Positions 26,459 through 35,686 are shown, counted from the stretch's first letter. The stretch is 64,000 bases of DNA from an uncultured Erythrobacter sp. (GCA_947501005.1 CANMTU010000001.1:1016501-1080500), one strand, 5' to 3'. Notes: generated by a model from the letters alone, not told the origin. Numbers and translations are program-made.

Positions 26459-27922
26459 TTAGCCAACCACGCCGCTCGCCACCGCCAGACCGAGGAAGGC
26501 GAAGAAGCCCATCGAATCCGTGATCATCGTCACGAACACGCTGCTCGCGACGGCCGGGTCCTGCCGCAAGCGTTCGAACGCGACCGGCACGAGCACCCCG
26601 GCCAGCCCGGCAATCGCGACGTTGATGATCATCGCCGCGGCGATCACCGCCCCCAGCAGGGGCGTGAAGATCACCCCCGTGCCGAGCCCGATCAGCACCG
26701 CCACCGTCGCCCCGTTCAGCATCGCCACGCGAAACTCGCGCCACAGGATGCGCCCGGTGTTGGAGCGGGTGAGCTGGTTCATCGCGATCGCGCGCACCGT
26801 CACCGCCATGGTCTGGGTGCCGGCATTGCCGCCGATGCTGGCCACGATCGGCATCAGCACGGCGAGCGCCACCAATTGCTCGATCGCGGCGCCGAACATC
26901 GCGATGATGAAACTCGCGACCAGCGCCGTGCCGAGATTGGCGATCAGCCAGCGCACGCGGCTGGAATAGGCCTCCCGGATCGGTTCGTTGATGTCGCCTT
27001 CGCCGGCGCCGCTCATCAAGAGGGCGTCTTCACCCGCTTCCTCGGCGATGATGTGGACGATGTCGTCGACCGTCATCTGGCCGACCAGCCGTCCGTCCTC
27101 GTCGATCACCGCGGCGCTGATGAGGCCGTATTTCTGGAACATCAGCGCGACCTCTTCCTGGTCGAGCGTGGCGGGGACCAGCGTCTGGTCGCGCTTCATC
27201 ACGTCGCCCAGGGGTACGGCGCGCGGCGTGCGCAGGATCCACGAAAGCTGGCACGTGCCGACCGGGTGGTGGCGCTGGTCGACCACGAACACCTCGAGGA
27301 ACTCGTCGGGCAGGTTGCGGCCGTCGCGCAGGTAATCGATAAGGTCGCCGACCGTGATGTGTTCCGGCACCGCGACGAATTCGCGGCTCATCAGGCGGCC
27401 GGCGGTCTCCTCGGGGTAGGAAAGCGCGGTCTGGATCGCGATCCGGTCTTCGGGATCGAGTTCGGCGAGGATGGCGCGCTGGTCCGCCTCGTCGAGATCC
27501 TCGATCAGCTGGACCGCGTCGTCGGTTTCCAGCTGTTCGGCGATCTGCGCCACGGCGCCGGCCGGCAGCGCCTCCATCATCTCGTCGCGGACGTAGTCGT
27601 TGAGTTCGGCGACCACGTCCGACGTCATCAGGTCGGTAATGGCTTCAGCGAGGCGGTGCCGCGCATCCCGCTCCAGCAGTTCGAGGAGGTCGGCGACGTC
27701 GGCGGGATGGAGCGGTTCGACCAGCGCATAGACCGCGCCCTTGTCCCCCCCGTCGAGCGCATCTTCCACCGCGCGCACGAAATCGGGCTTGAGGGTGTTC
27801 TCCTCGTCCATCCGCGCGTCGTCGATCCGGTCGTCCGGGCGGCCGGCATCCTCCGGCGGTTCCCCGGTTTCGGGGGCCAGCATCACGTCATCGTCTGCGA
27901 AGGGGCGCTCGTCTTTCGCCAT
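26459..27922 (-). CDS. mgtE: Magnesium transporter MgtE
   Basis: 487 residues in the MgtE layout: an N-terminal superhelical domain (HPADVADLLELLERDARHRLAEAI), two CBS domains (FVAVPEHITVGDLIDYLRDG, then GLISAAVIDEDGRLVGQMTVDDIVHII) and five C-terminal membrane helices with the pore motif PIVASIGGNAGTQTMAV. It imports Mg2+ and is gated by cytosolic Mg2+ through the CBS domains. Single-gene unit, divergent from the cyclophilin. Confidence 0.95.
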   Translation of the reverse strand: MAKDERPFADDDVMLAPETGEPPEDAGRPDDRIDDARMDEENTLKPDFVRAVEDALDGGDKGAVYALVEPLHPADVADLLELLERDARHRLAEAITDLMTSDVVAELNDYVRDEMMEALPAGAVAQIAEQLETDDAVQLIEDLDEADQRAILAELDPEDRIAIQTALSYPEETAGRLMSREFVAVPEHITVGDLIDYLRDGRNLPDEFLEVFVVDQRHHPVGTCQLSWILRTPRAVPLGDVMKRDQTLVPATLDQEEVALMFQKYGLISAAVIDEDGRLVGQMTVDDIVHIIAEEAGEDALLMSGAGEGDINEPIREAYSSRVRWLIANLGTALVASFIIAMFGAAIEQLVALAVLMPIVASIGGNAGTQTMAVTVRAIAMNQLTRSNTGRILWREFRVAMLNGATVAVLIGLGTGVIFTPLLGAVIAAAMIINVAIAGLAGVLVPVAFERLRQDPAVASSVFVTMITDSMGFFAFLGLAVASGVVG

Positions 27923-28021
27923 GGCGCCGCTCTAGGCGGGGAGGGGCGAAAAGCAAGCAGAGGGTGACACGCGGGCCGCAATACCTATGTAGGCGATCGA
28001 ACAAACCAGGAGACTTGCCAG

Positions 28022-28483
28022 ATGGCCGACAAACTGACTTTCACCCTCGACACCGGCAATGGGGAAGGCGGCGACGTCGTCATCAAGCTGCGTCCCGATC
28101 TCGCGCCGGGCCATGTGGAGCGGATCACGACGCTGGCAAACGAGGGTTTCTACGACGGCGTGGTGTTCCACCGCGTGATCCCCGGCTTCATGGCGCAGGG
28201 CGGCGATCCGACCGGCACCGGTATGAGCGGGAGCGACAAGCCCGACCTGAAGGCCGAGTTCAACAGCGAACCGCACACCCGCGGCACCTGTTCCATGGCC
28301 CGCACCCAGGCACCGGACAGCGCGAACAGCCAGTTCTTCATCTGCTTCGATGATGCCCACTTCCTCGATGGGCAATACACCGTCTGGGGCCAGGTCGAGA
28401 GCGGCATGGAACATGTCGACGCGCTGCCCAAGGGCGAACCGCCGCGCGATCCGGGCAAGATCGTCAAGGCGAGCGTTTCCTGA
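28022..28483 (+). CDS. Cytosolic peptidyl-prolyl cis-trans isomerase (cyclophilin)
   Basis: 153-residue cyclophilin without a signal peptide. Catalytic and binding segments FHRVIPGFMAQGGDPTGTG, GTCSMARTQAPDSANSQFFICF and LDGQYTVWGQV are intact. It accelerates proline isomerisation in protein folding and corresponds to PpiB. AGGAGACTTGCCAG precedes the start. A hairpin terminator follows. Confidence 0.95.
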   Translation: MADKLTFTLDTGNGEGGDVVIKLRPDLAPGHVERITTLANEGFYDGVVFHRVIPGFMAQGGDPTGTGMSGSDKPDLKAEFNSEPHTRGTCSMARTQAPDSANSQFFICFDDAHFLDGQYTVWGQVESGMEHVDALPKGEPPRDPGKIVKASVS

Positions 28484-28520
28484 TCGGTCATACCGAACCA
28501 CCAGGCATTCGACAGGATTG

Positions 28521-28548
28521 GCGGCGGCTCCGTGCGGGCCGCCGCTTT
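28521..28548 (+). terminator. Probable terminator after the cyclophilin gene
   Basis: GCGGCGGC (28521-28528) pairs with GCCGCCGC (28538-28545), followed by TTT. Confidence 0.6.
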
Positions 28549-28670
28549 CCGTTTGGTTCGCCGTCAAATGCTTGCGTCGCCCCCGCCGGGGCAAGGGCGA
28601 AGGCAGCGATATTCTTGATTAAACATTGTCAGTTTCGGAAACGCGATGCCCTCGCACGAGTAAGCTTCAT

Positions 28671-29351
28671 ATGACCAAGACCATGCTCGCTGAAAACCCG
28701 GCACAATCACGTGAAGCCTTCGAAGACCGTATCCGTCTTCCCGACTTCCCCTGCGTGGGTGCGAAATCCGCGTTGGCGAACGGGCGACTCGTCGTGCGCC
28801 ATGCGCGCGACCTGCTCAGCGCGTGGAACGACCTCGAGATCCACGACGCACTGCTGGAATGGGCCGATCGCGACGATCCGCCGAGCGCCTTTCGCTCGCT
28901 CGCGGTGATCTTCGATGGGCCGCGCGACCTTTCGGAAGCCGAGTTCGAGCAGGCGATGTGGCAGCGGCTGCAATCGCTGGCGGACAAGGATGCATGGCGC
29001 GGCCTGCCTTATGACGAGAGCGTCGGCGCCGATCCGACCAAACCGGATTTCTCGCTGAGCTTCGGCGGGCAGGCATTCTTCGTCGTCGGCCTGCATCCCC
29101 ATGCCTCGCGGCCGGCGCGGCGGTTCGACCAGCCGATCCTCGTGTTCAATCTGCACAACCAGTTCGAATGGCTGCGCGCCGAAGGCCGGTACGAGCGGAT
29201 GCGCGAGGCGATCCTGTCACGCGATCTCGATCTTGCCGGCAGTATCAATCCCATGCTCGCCCGGCATGGCGAGGATAGCGAGGCGCGGCAATATAGCGGC
29301 CGCGTGGTGGGCGAGGATTGGGAGTGCCCCTTCCGCGATCCGCGCGCATGA
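28671..29351 (+). CDS. YqcI/YcgG family heme-dependent N-hydroxylase (GntA-like)
   Basis: 226 residues. The segments DFPCVGAKSAL, FFVVGLHPHASRPARRFDQP, LVFNLHNQFEWLRAEGRYERMREAI, GSINPMLARHGEDSEARQYSGR and the terminal WECPFRDP are the conserved core of the YqcI/YcgG family. Characterised members are heme enzymes that N-hydroxylate guanidino groups (GntA in guanitoxin synthesis, DcsA on L-arginine). That this protein hydroxylates arginine or another guanidino compound is inference. Its stop overlaps the start of the DUF1989 gene (ATGA), so the two are coupled. The ATG at 28671 is chosen over an upstream TTG-type start. Confidence 0.82.
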   Translation: MTKTMLAENPAQSREAFEDRIRLPDFPCVGAKSALANGRLVVRHARDLLSAWNDLEIHDALLEWADRDDPPSAFRSLAVIFDGPRDLSEAEFEQAMWQRLQSLADKDAWRGLPYDESVGADPTKPDFSLSFGGQAFFVVGLHPHASRPARRFDQPILVFNLHNQFEWLRAEGRYERMREAILSRDLDLAGSINPMLARHGEDSEARQYSGRVVGEDWECPFRDPRA

Positions 29352-29935
29352 CCGAAATACAGCGGATCGAGCCCCGCAGCGGCGTCGCGTTCGAATTGCG
29401 CGAAGGGCAGACCCTCACCGTGATCGACCCGGAAGGCGCGCAGGTGTCCGACTTGCTTGCCTATAGCCTCGTTGACGTGCGCGAGGTGATCTCAAACGGG
29501 CGGACTTTCGATTACGAGGAAACCATCCGCCTTACCGCCGGCAATACGCTCTGGTCGAACCGGTCGAACCGGATGCTCGAAATCGTCGAGGATACGGTGG
29601 GCACGCATGATTTCCTGCTTACCCCGTGCAGCGTCGCGACCTTCGAACATTTCTACCCCGGCAAGCCGGTCCATCGTGGCTGCTTCGGCAATCTTGCCGC
29701 GGCGCTCGAGCCTTATGGCATCACGGAAGACGATATTCCCTGCGCTTTCAACGTGTTCATGAACGTACCTGTCGACGGTTCGAACGGGCGCCTGTCGGTC
29801 GAGACCCCGCCGAGCAAGGCGGGCGACAGGATCGTGCTGAAGGCCTTGATGGACTGCGTGATCGGGCTGACCGCGTGTTCGGCCTATGCCTCGAACGGCG
29901 GCAGCTTCAAGCCGATCGACTACCGCATCGACTAG
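29348..29935 (+). CDS. DUF1989 (urea carboxylase-associated / carboxyguanidine deiminase-like) protein
   Basis: 195 residues. The segments RSGVAFELREGQTLTVIDPEGAQVSDLLAY, HDFLLTPCS, HRGCFGNLAAAL and LMDCVIGLTACSAYASNGG contain the conserved Cys and His pattern of DUF1989, likely metal ligands. DUF1989 proteins were named for being near urea carboxylase, and two of them (CgdA/CgdB) were shown to deiminate carboxyguanidine in guanidine degradation. Here there is no urea or guanidine carboxylase nearby; the partner is the GntA-like enzyme, to which it is translationally coupled. A role in handling a hydroxylated guanidino or related product is a hypothesis. Confidence 0.82.
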   Translation: MTEIQRIEPRSGVAFELREGQTLTVIDPEGAQVSDLLAYSLVDVREVISNGRTFDYEETIRLTAGNTLWSNRSNRMLEIVEDTVGTHDFLLTPCSVATFEHFYPGKPVHRGCFGNLAAALEPYGITEDDIPCAFNVFMNVPVDGSNGRLSVETPPSKAGDRIVLKALMDCVIGLTACSAYASNGGSFKPIDYRID

Positions 29936-29984
29936 CTTCGATCGGTTGCGGGCGGGCGGCAAATCCCGTAAGGGCGGCGCTTCC

Positions 29985-31328
29985 ATGAAAGCGACCACCC
30001 CTCCCAAGACCTACCGGGTCAAGAGCTTCGGCTGTCAGATGAACGTCTATGACGGCGAGCGTATGGCAGAGATGCTGGGCGCACGCGGCATCGTGCCCGC
30101 GCCCGAAGGCGAGGATGCCGATCTCGTCGTCCTCAACACCTGCCACATCCGCGAAAAGGCGGCGGAGAAGGTCTATTCCGACATCGGCCGTATTTCCAAG
30201 GCAGGCGCGGCGGCGGGCAAGCAACCGTTGATCGCGGTGGCCGGCTGCGTGGCGCAGGCCGAGAGTGAGGAGATCATGGCGCGGGCGCCGGCGGTCAGCA
30301 TGGTGGTCGGCCCGCAGGCCTATCACCGCCTGCCGGACATGCTCGACCGGGCGGTGCTGGGCGAACGGGCGACCGACACCGACATGCCCGCCATCGCCAA
30401 GTTTGCCGCACTGCCGCCCCGCCGGCGGACCGCGCCCGCGAGTTTCCTGACCGTGCAGGAAGGGTGCGACAAGTTCTGCACCTATTGCGTGGTGCCCTAC
30501 ACGCGCGGCGCGGAAATATCCCGCCCTTACAGCGATCTGGTAACTGAAGCGCGCAAACTGGTCGAAGCCGGGGCGAAGGAGATCACCCTGCTCGGCCAGA
30601 ACGTGTCGGCATGGTCGGGCGAGAATGAGCATGGCCACACGGTCGGCCTCGCCGGTCTCATCCGCGATCTGGCGAAGGTCGATGGCCTCGCGCGGATTCG
30701 CTACACCACCAGCCACCCCGCCGACATGGACGACGCCCTGATCGCCGCGCATGGCGAGATCGACGCGCTGATGCCGTTCCTGCACCTGCCCGTGCAGGCG
30801 GGCAGCGACCGGGTGCTCAAGGCAATGAACCGCAGCCACACGGCGGACAGCTATTTGCGGCTGCTCGAGCGGTTCCGTGCGGCGCGCCCCGACCTCGCGC
30901 TGTCGGGCGACTTCATCGTCGGCTTTCCGGGCGAGACCGAAGCCGAGTTCGAGGAGACCCTCGCTCTGGTTGATGCGGTCGGATATGCGCAGGCGTTCAG
31001 CTTCAAATACTCGCCGCGCCCCGGCACCCCGGCCGCCGCGATGGACGGACAGGTGCCGAAAGAGGTGATGGACGACCGGCTTCAACGCCTGCAGGCTGCG
31101 CTTAATCGCGACCAGCTGGCGTTCAACCAGCGCAGCGTCGGCAGACGTTGCGAAGTCCTGGTGGAGCGCAAGGGCAAGCACCCCGGCCAGTGGCTCGGCA
31201 AGACGCCGTGGTTGCAGAGCGCCTGGTTCGAAGGCGCGGCGGCAATCGGTGATCTGGTTCAGGTCGATCTGGTGGAGGCGGGGCCGAACTCGCTCAGCGC
31301 CCGGCTGCGCGAACCGGTGACGGCCTGA
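29985..31328 (+). CDS. miaB: tRNA-2-methylthio-N6-dimethylallyladenosine synthase MiaB
   Basis: 447-residue methylthiotransferase that adds a methylthio group to i6A37 of tRNA. The N-terminal cluster ligands are Cys17, Cys53 and Cys88; the radical-SAM motif is Cys161-x3-Cys165-x2-Cys168 (CDKFCTYC); a TRAM domain ends the protein (VGRRCEVLVERKGKHPGQWLGKTPWLQ). All six cluster cysteines are present. It begins the conserved run miaB-phoH-ybeY-corC. Confidence 0.96.
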   Translation: MKATTPPKTYRVKSFGCQMNVYDGERMAEMLGARGIVPAPEGEDADLVVLNTCHIREKAAEKVYSDIGRISKAGAAAGKQPLIAVAGCVAQAESEEIMARAPAVSMVVGPQAYHRLPDMLDRAVLGERATDTDMPAIAKFAALPPRRRTAPASFLTVQEGCDKFCTYCVVPYTRGAEISRPYSDLVTEARKLVEAGAKEITLLGQNVSAWSGENEHGHTVGLAGLIRDLAKVDGLARIRYTTSHPADMDDALIAAHGEIDALMPFLHLPVQAGSDRVLKAMNRSHTADSYLRLLERFRAARPDLALSGDFIVGFPGETEAEFEETLALVDAVGYAQAFSFKYSPRPGTPAAAMDGQVPKEVMDDRLQRLQAALNRDQLAFNQRSVGRRCEVLVERKGKHPGQWLGKTPWLQSAWFEGAAAIGDLVQVDLVEAGPNSLSARLREPVTA

Positions 31329-31409
31329 CTTTTCACCGCCGGAACACGGCGCTCTCTTGCCAAGTTTTTCCAGACGCTTACTTTCGGTATCATTGATCGA
31401 AAGGAGCGC

Positions 31410-32441
31410 ATGGCCCGCAAACCCACACCGAAGGATGCAACCGCCTTCAGCCCGTCACCCAGCCCGCAGCGCGAGATCCGCCGTGCGCAGGTCGATGTCA
31501 GCTTCGACAATCAGAGCCTGCTCGGGGCGCTGTTCGGGCAGTTCGACGCCAATCTGGTGCAGGTGGAAAACCGGCTTGGGGTCTTCATCTCGGCACGCGG
31601 CAACCAGCTTCATATCGAAGGCCCGGAAGACAGCGTCGCCCGTGCGCGCGACGTTCTCAAACGCATGTACGACCGGCTCGCCATCGGGCAGGATCTCGAT
31701 CAGGGCACGATCGAGGCGCTGATCGCCATGTCCGACCAGCCGACGCTGGACGGGATCGTGGACACCGACCTCAAGGGTCCGCCGATCATGATCCGCACCC
31801 GCCGCAAGACGATCGTGCCGCGCAGCGCGACGCAGGCGAACTACATGCGCAGCCTGGCGCGGGACGATATCATTTTCGCGCTCGGCCCGGCGGGGACGGG
31901 CAAGACCTATCTTGCCGTCGCGCAGGCCGTGGCGCAGTTGATGACCGGCAGCGTGCAGCGCTTGATCCTCTCGCGCCCCGCCGTGGAGGCGGGGGAGAAG
32001 CTCGGCTTCCTGCCCGGCGACATGAAGGACAAGGTCGACCCCTATCTGCGGCCGCTCTACGATGCGCTGTACGATTGCATGCCGCCCGAACAGGTGGAAC
32101 GGCGGCTGGCCTCGGGCGAGATCGAGATCGCGCCTATCGCCTTCATGCGCGGGCGGACGCTGGCGGACGCCTTCGTCATCCTCGACGAGGCGCAGAACAC
32201 CACGCGCGAGCAGATGAAGATGTTCCTCACCCGCTTCGGCCAGAACAGCCGCATGGTCATTTGCGGCGATCCGCGGCAGGTCGACATTCCCGGCGGCGAC
32301 CGGATGAGCGGCCTGGCCGATGCGGTGGAAAAACTGGAAGGCGTCGACGGCTTCGGCACCATTCGCTTCACCGTGGCCGACGTGGTGCGCCACCCGATAG
32401 TGGGGCGGATCGTGGAGGCGTATGAGGGGCAGGGCGCTTGA
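31410..32441 (+). CDS. phoH: PhoH family ATPase
   Basis: 343 residues. An N-terminal KH-like segment (residues about 25-110) precedes the PhoH P-loop domain, Walker A GPAGTGKTYLA at 159-169 and Walker B FVILDEAQNTT, followed by RMVICGDPRQVDIPGGDRMSGL. PhoH proteins are RNA helicase-like ATPases, and this PhoH1 form regularly precedes ybeY, suggesting a shared role in rRNA or RNA processing. AAGGAG precedes the ATG. Confidence 0.93.
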   Translation: MARKPTPKDATAFSPSPSPQREIRRAQVDVSFDNQSLLGALFGQFDANLVQVENRLGVFISARGNQLHIEGPEDSVARARDVLKRMYDRLAIGQDLDQGTIEALIAMSDQPTLDGIVDTDLKGPPIMIRTRRKTIVPRSATQANYMRSLARDDIIFALGPAGTGKTYLAVAQAVAQLMTGSVQRLILSRPAVEAGEKLGFLPGDMKDKVDPYLRPLYDALYDCMPPEQVERRLASGEIEIAPIAFMRGRTLADAFVILDEAQNTTREQMKMFLTRFGQNSRMVICGDPRQVDIPGGDRMSGLADAVEKLEGVDGFGTIRFTVADVVRHPIVGRIVEAYEGQGA

Positions 32442-32458
32442 CCTGCCGGTAGCAAGTA

Positions 32459-32959
32459 ATGGAACTCGATACCGAAATAGATGGCTGGCCCCCTGCCGAT
32501 TGGGGCGGTTTGGTCGAACGTGCGGCTGCCGCGACACGGCAACTCGAACCCGCGCTCGCCCATCCGCGTCTGACGGCTTCGGTCCTGTTTACCTCCGATG
32601 AGGAAGTTCACACCCTCAACCGCGAGTGGCGCGGGAAGGACCGGCCGACCAATGTGCTGTCCTTCCCCATGCTGGCGCGTGACGGACTGCTCGCCCTTGC
32701 GCCGGACGGCCCGCCGGAAATGCTCGGCGATCTGGCACTGGCTTGCGAAACCTGCGTGCGCGAGGCGGCGGAGAAGGGCGTCAGCCTCGAACACCATGCC
32801 GCGCATCTGCTGGTCCACGGCTTTCTCCACCTTGCCGGACACGACCATGTCGACAGCGACGCGCAGGCCGAGGGGATGGAGGCGCTGGAGATTGCGGCGC
32901 TTGCCAAAATGGGTATCGCGGACCCATATCGGGATCGCGATTGGAAGGAGCGCGTTTGA
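32459..32959 (+). CDS. ybeY: Endoribonuclease YbeY
   Basis: 166 residues. The zinc site HGFLHLAGHDH (H-x3-H-x5-H) and LNREWRGKDRPTNVLSFP are diagnostic. YbeY trims 16S rRNA 3' ends and takes part in ribosome quality control. It sits 17 bases after phoH and 5 bases before corC, so this is one operon. Confidence 0.95.
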   Translation: MELDTEIDGWPPADWGGLVERAAAATRQLEPALAHPRLTASVLFTSDEEVHTLNREWRGKDRPTNVLSFPMLARDGLLALAPDGPPEMLGDLALACETCVREAAEKGVSLEHHAAHLLVHGFLHLAGHDHVDSDAQAEGMEALEIAALAKMGIADPYRDRDWKERV

Positions 32960-32964
32960 GGGCC

Positions 32965-33882
32965 ATGCCCGATTCGACATCACCCGCGGGAGAAGCGGAA
33001 AGTAGCGGCGGGTTCTGGCCCGCACTCCGCAAATTGTTCGATAACGACAGTTCCGAACGCTCGCTGCGCTCCCAGCTCGAAGAGGCTATCGACGAGCATG
33101 AGGGCGAGAACGGCGAGGATGACGATACCGATCGCGGCAAAGGCGATCTGTCCGGCGTCGAGCGTCAGATGCTGCGCAACCTCCTCCATTTCAGCGAACA
33201 CGATGCCGACGATGTCGCGGTTCCGCGCGGCGAGATCATCGCCATCAACGCGGATGCGACGTGGGAGGAACTGGTCGCCGCGTTCTCCGAACACGGCCAT
33301 TCGCGCATGCCCGTCTATCGCGACCAGCTCGACGATGTAGTGGGCATGGTCCATATCAAGGACGTGTTCCCATACCTCGCCGAACGCAAGGAGCCGCCGG
33401 CCGACTGGACCGTGTTGATGCGCCAGCCGCTCTACGTGCCGCAGACCCGCAACGCGCTCGACGTGCTGGCCGACATGCGCCAGCAACGCATGCATCTCGC
33501 CATCGTGCTGGACGAATTCTCGGGCACCGACGGGCTGATCACGATCGAGGATCTGGTCGAGGAAATCGTCGGCGATATCGAGGACGAGCACGACGACGCG
33601 CCCGAAGAATGGATCGTCCCCATCGGTGACGGCATGTGGGACTGCGATGCCCGCGCCGAGCTGGAGGATGTGGCCGACATGGTCGACAAGCGGCTGGCCG
33701 AAGTGCAGGAATCGGTCGACACGCTGGGCGGGCTGGCGTTCGTCCTCGCCGAACAGGTGCCGCAGGTCGGCCGGGTGCTCGAACACCCCAGCGGGTGGCG
33801 CATCGAGATCACCGATGGGGACGAGACCCATGTCACCCGCCTGCGCCTGCATCAGCCGGAACCGGTAGCGGAAGAGGCATGA
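32965..33882 (+). CDS. CBS-domain CorC/hemolysin-like transporter-associated protein
   Basis: 305 residues without membrane helices. An acidic linker (about residues 40-60) leads to two CBS repeats (FSEHGHSRMPVYRDQLDDVVGMVHIKDVFPYL and MRQQRMHLAIVLDEFSGTDGLITIEDLVEEIVGDIEDEH), then the CorC_HlyC domain near the end. Such proteins bind adenine nucleotides and affect Mg/Co efflux. The ATG at 32965 follows the ybeY stop by 5 bases. In many alphaproteobacteria lnt comes next; here a LysR gene follows instead. Confidence 0.92.
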   Translation: MPDSTSPAGEAESSGGFWPALRKLFDNDSSERSLRSQLEEAIDEHEGENGEDDDTDRGKGDLSGVERQMLRNLLHFSEHDADDVAVPRGEIIAINADATWEELVAAFSEHGHSRMPVYRDQLDDVVGMVHIKDVFPYLAERKEPPADWTVLMRQPLYVPQTRNALDVLADMRQQRMHLAIVLDEFSGTDGLITIEDLVEEIVGDIEDEHDDAPEEWIVPIGDGMWDCDARAELEDVADMVDKRLAEVQESVDTLGGLAFVLAEQVPQVGRVLEHPSGWRIEITDGDETHVTRLRLHQPEPVAEEA

Positions 33883-33928
33883 TGCGAGCCGCACTTCCCG
33901 ATATGCCAAACCGCCGGGCCTGACGCGA

Positions 33929-34813
33929 ATGGCGGTCCGTCGTCTCCCTCCCTTGCGCGCGCTCGAAGCGTTCGTGCGGACCGTGCGCCTCGGTTCGGCG
34001 CGCGCGGCGGCGGACGAGTTGGGCCTCAGCCCGTCTGCCCTGTCGCGCCGGATCGGCAATCTGGAAGAGTTCGTGGGCAAGAAGCTGTTCACCCGCGCGC
34101 GGCAATCGATGCAGCTGACGGATGACGGGCACGCCTTCTACGAGGCGGTCAATCCCCAGCTTGAGGCGCTGGCCCGGGCGGTGGAGGCGCAGTCGGACAA
34201 TCTCTCCTTGCTGCGGCTGCATTTGGGCGTCCTGCCGCTGTTCGGAACCCAGCGGCTGTTTCCCAAGCTGGGCGAATTGCGGCGGCGGCATCCCCTGCTG
34301 CATATCGACATCGATACCGGCCCCCATCTGGAAGACCGGGTGGGCGATACGCTCGACGCGGCGATTATCCTGTCGCGCGGCCCGGCGGCGGGATTGCATG
34401 CCGTCCGGCTGGACTACAACAAGGTCCATGCCATCTGCAGCCCCGACATTGCCGAGCGGATGGGCGACACGCCGGACGCGGCCAAACTCGCGCGGCAGAC
34501 CTTCATGGTCCATCAGGAACTGCCCAACAGTTTCAATGCGTGGAAGGCGGCGGTCGGCTTCCCCGATCTCGATCCGGTGGCGATCGACCATTTCGATTCG
34601 GGCCAGCTCATGCTGGAGGCGGCGGCGCAGGGGTTCGGCATCGCGATCATGCACGACGATCACTTGCGGCGCGCCGCCGATGGCCGGCTGGCCCGGCTGT
34701 TCGATGTCGAGGTGGAAAGCCCCTACAGCTACTGGTTCGTATGCAAGCCGACCGCGCTGGAGGAACGGCCGGTCCGGCTGTTTCACGACTGGCTGGTGGG
34801 CGCCAACCTCTAG
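33929..34813 (+). CDS. LysR family transcriptional regulator (GcvA-like)
   Basis: 294 residues. The winged HTH is at residues about 8-65 (LRALEAFVRTVRLGSARAAADELGLSPSALSRRIGNLEEFVGKKLF) and the periplasmic-binding-like effector domain fills the rest. The N-terminal pattern is closest to GcvA/AmpR-type LysR proteins. Its target is unknown; no divergent gene shares its promoter. It ends in a palindromic CTAG that is also the stop of the convergent acyltransferase, so the two stops overlap by 4 bases. Confidence 0.88.
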   Translation: MAVRRLPPLRALEAFVRTVRLGSARAAADELGLSPSALSRRIGNLEEFVGKKLFTRARQSMQLTDDGHAFYEAVNPQLEALARAVEAQSDNLSLLRLHLGVLPLFGTQRLFPKLGELRRRHPLLHIDIDTGPHLEDRVGDTLDAAIILSRGPAAGLHAVRLDYNKVHAICSPDIAERMGDTPDAAKLARQTFMVHQELPNSFNAWKAAVGFPDLDPVAIDHFDSGQLMLEAAAQGFGIAIMHDDHLRRAADGRLARLFDVEVESPYSYWFVCKPTALEERPVRLFHDWLVGANL

Positions 34814-35649
34814 TCCGCGCCGTCCTCACGCGGCGGCGGGGCGGAATAGCGGATTGCGTCGACCGTGTGCGAAAAGTCGCGCAAGGGCTTGCCGCGCGTT
34901 TCGACCAGCTTCGCCTCGATCTCCTGCCGCGCCCTGGCGGCGATCGCCTTGCGGCCGCGGAATTCTTCCGGCGAAAACGGGTCGAGATAGTGGATCGTCA
35001 ACACGAACGAACCGGGCCGGGCCATGATGCGCCTGGCGTTGTTCGCGCCGCTTTCCTCGCCCACCCAGCCGATCTCCTCGGCCACCGGACCGTAATCGAC
35101 AACGCAGGGCTGGACGAGGACGCCGGGCGGCGGCGGTTCGAGGACCGAGAGCATGGAGGATTTGAAAGGCAGCAGCGATTGCCCGTCGGTCACCGTGCCT
35201 TCGGGAAACACGGTGACCGACCAATTGTCGACCAGCGCGTCTTTCAAGGCATTGATCTGGTCGGCGACGCTCAACCGGTTCTCCCGCTTGACGAACACCG
35301 TCCGGTTGAGGCTGCACAGCCAGCCGATCACCGGCACCTCGCCCAGTTCCTGCTTGGCGACGAAAGCGGTGCCGCTTGCCCCGGCAAGCGCGAGAATGTC
35401 GATCCAGGAGACGTGGTTGGCGATGAAGAACACGTCTCGCCGCAACGGTGCGCCCACGATCCGGACCCGCGCGCCGACCACCCATGCGGTGTAGCGCAGG
35501 AAGTACATCGGGAAGGGCGAGCCGTAGGCGAACAGGCGGTAAAGGTAATGGAGCGGCACGAAAATGAGCAGCAGCACCACGATGCCGAGCGCCCGCAGCG
35601 CAAAGCGCACCCAGCCGGCCGGGCTCAATCGGGGCGGTTCACCCCGCAT
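34810..35649 (-). CDS. 1-acyl-sn-glycerol-3-phosphate acyltransferase (PlsC-like)
   Basis: 279 residues. An N-terminal hydrophobic anchor (FALRALGIVVLLLIFVPLHYLYRLF) is followed by the acyltransferase motifs NHVSWID (H-x4-D, catalytic), FVKREN and FPEGTVTDG. It probably acylates lysophosphatidate at the inner face of the membrane. The start is uncertain: ATG at 35649 is used, as an earlier ATG at 35715 would overlap the fur gene and adds no conserved sequence. It follows fur on the same strand, a neighbourhood typical of alphaproteobacteria. Confidence 0.88.
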   Translation of the reverse strand: MRGEPPRLSPAGWVRFALRALGIVVLLLIFVPLHYLYRLFAYGSPFPMYFLRYTAWVVGARVRIVGAPLRRDVFFIANHVSWIDILALAGASGTAFVAKQELGEVPVIGWLCSLNRTVFVKRENRLSVADQINALKDALVDNWSVTVFPEGTVTDGQSLLPFKSSMLSVLEPPPPGVLVQPCVVDYGPVAEEIGWVGEESGANNARRIMARPGSFVLTIHYLDPFSPEEFRGRKAIAARARQEIEAKLVETRGKPLRDFSHTVDAIRYSAPPPREDGAD

Positions 35650-35686
35650 CGCGGCGAGGCGCCGCTCGGAATAGCGGCGGGGGCCG

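Noticed and set aside
28632-28642. GTTTC-G-GAAAC palindrome upstream of the GntA-like gene as an operator
   Set aside because: Too short (5-bp arms) and without a second copy nearby to separate it from chance.
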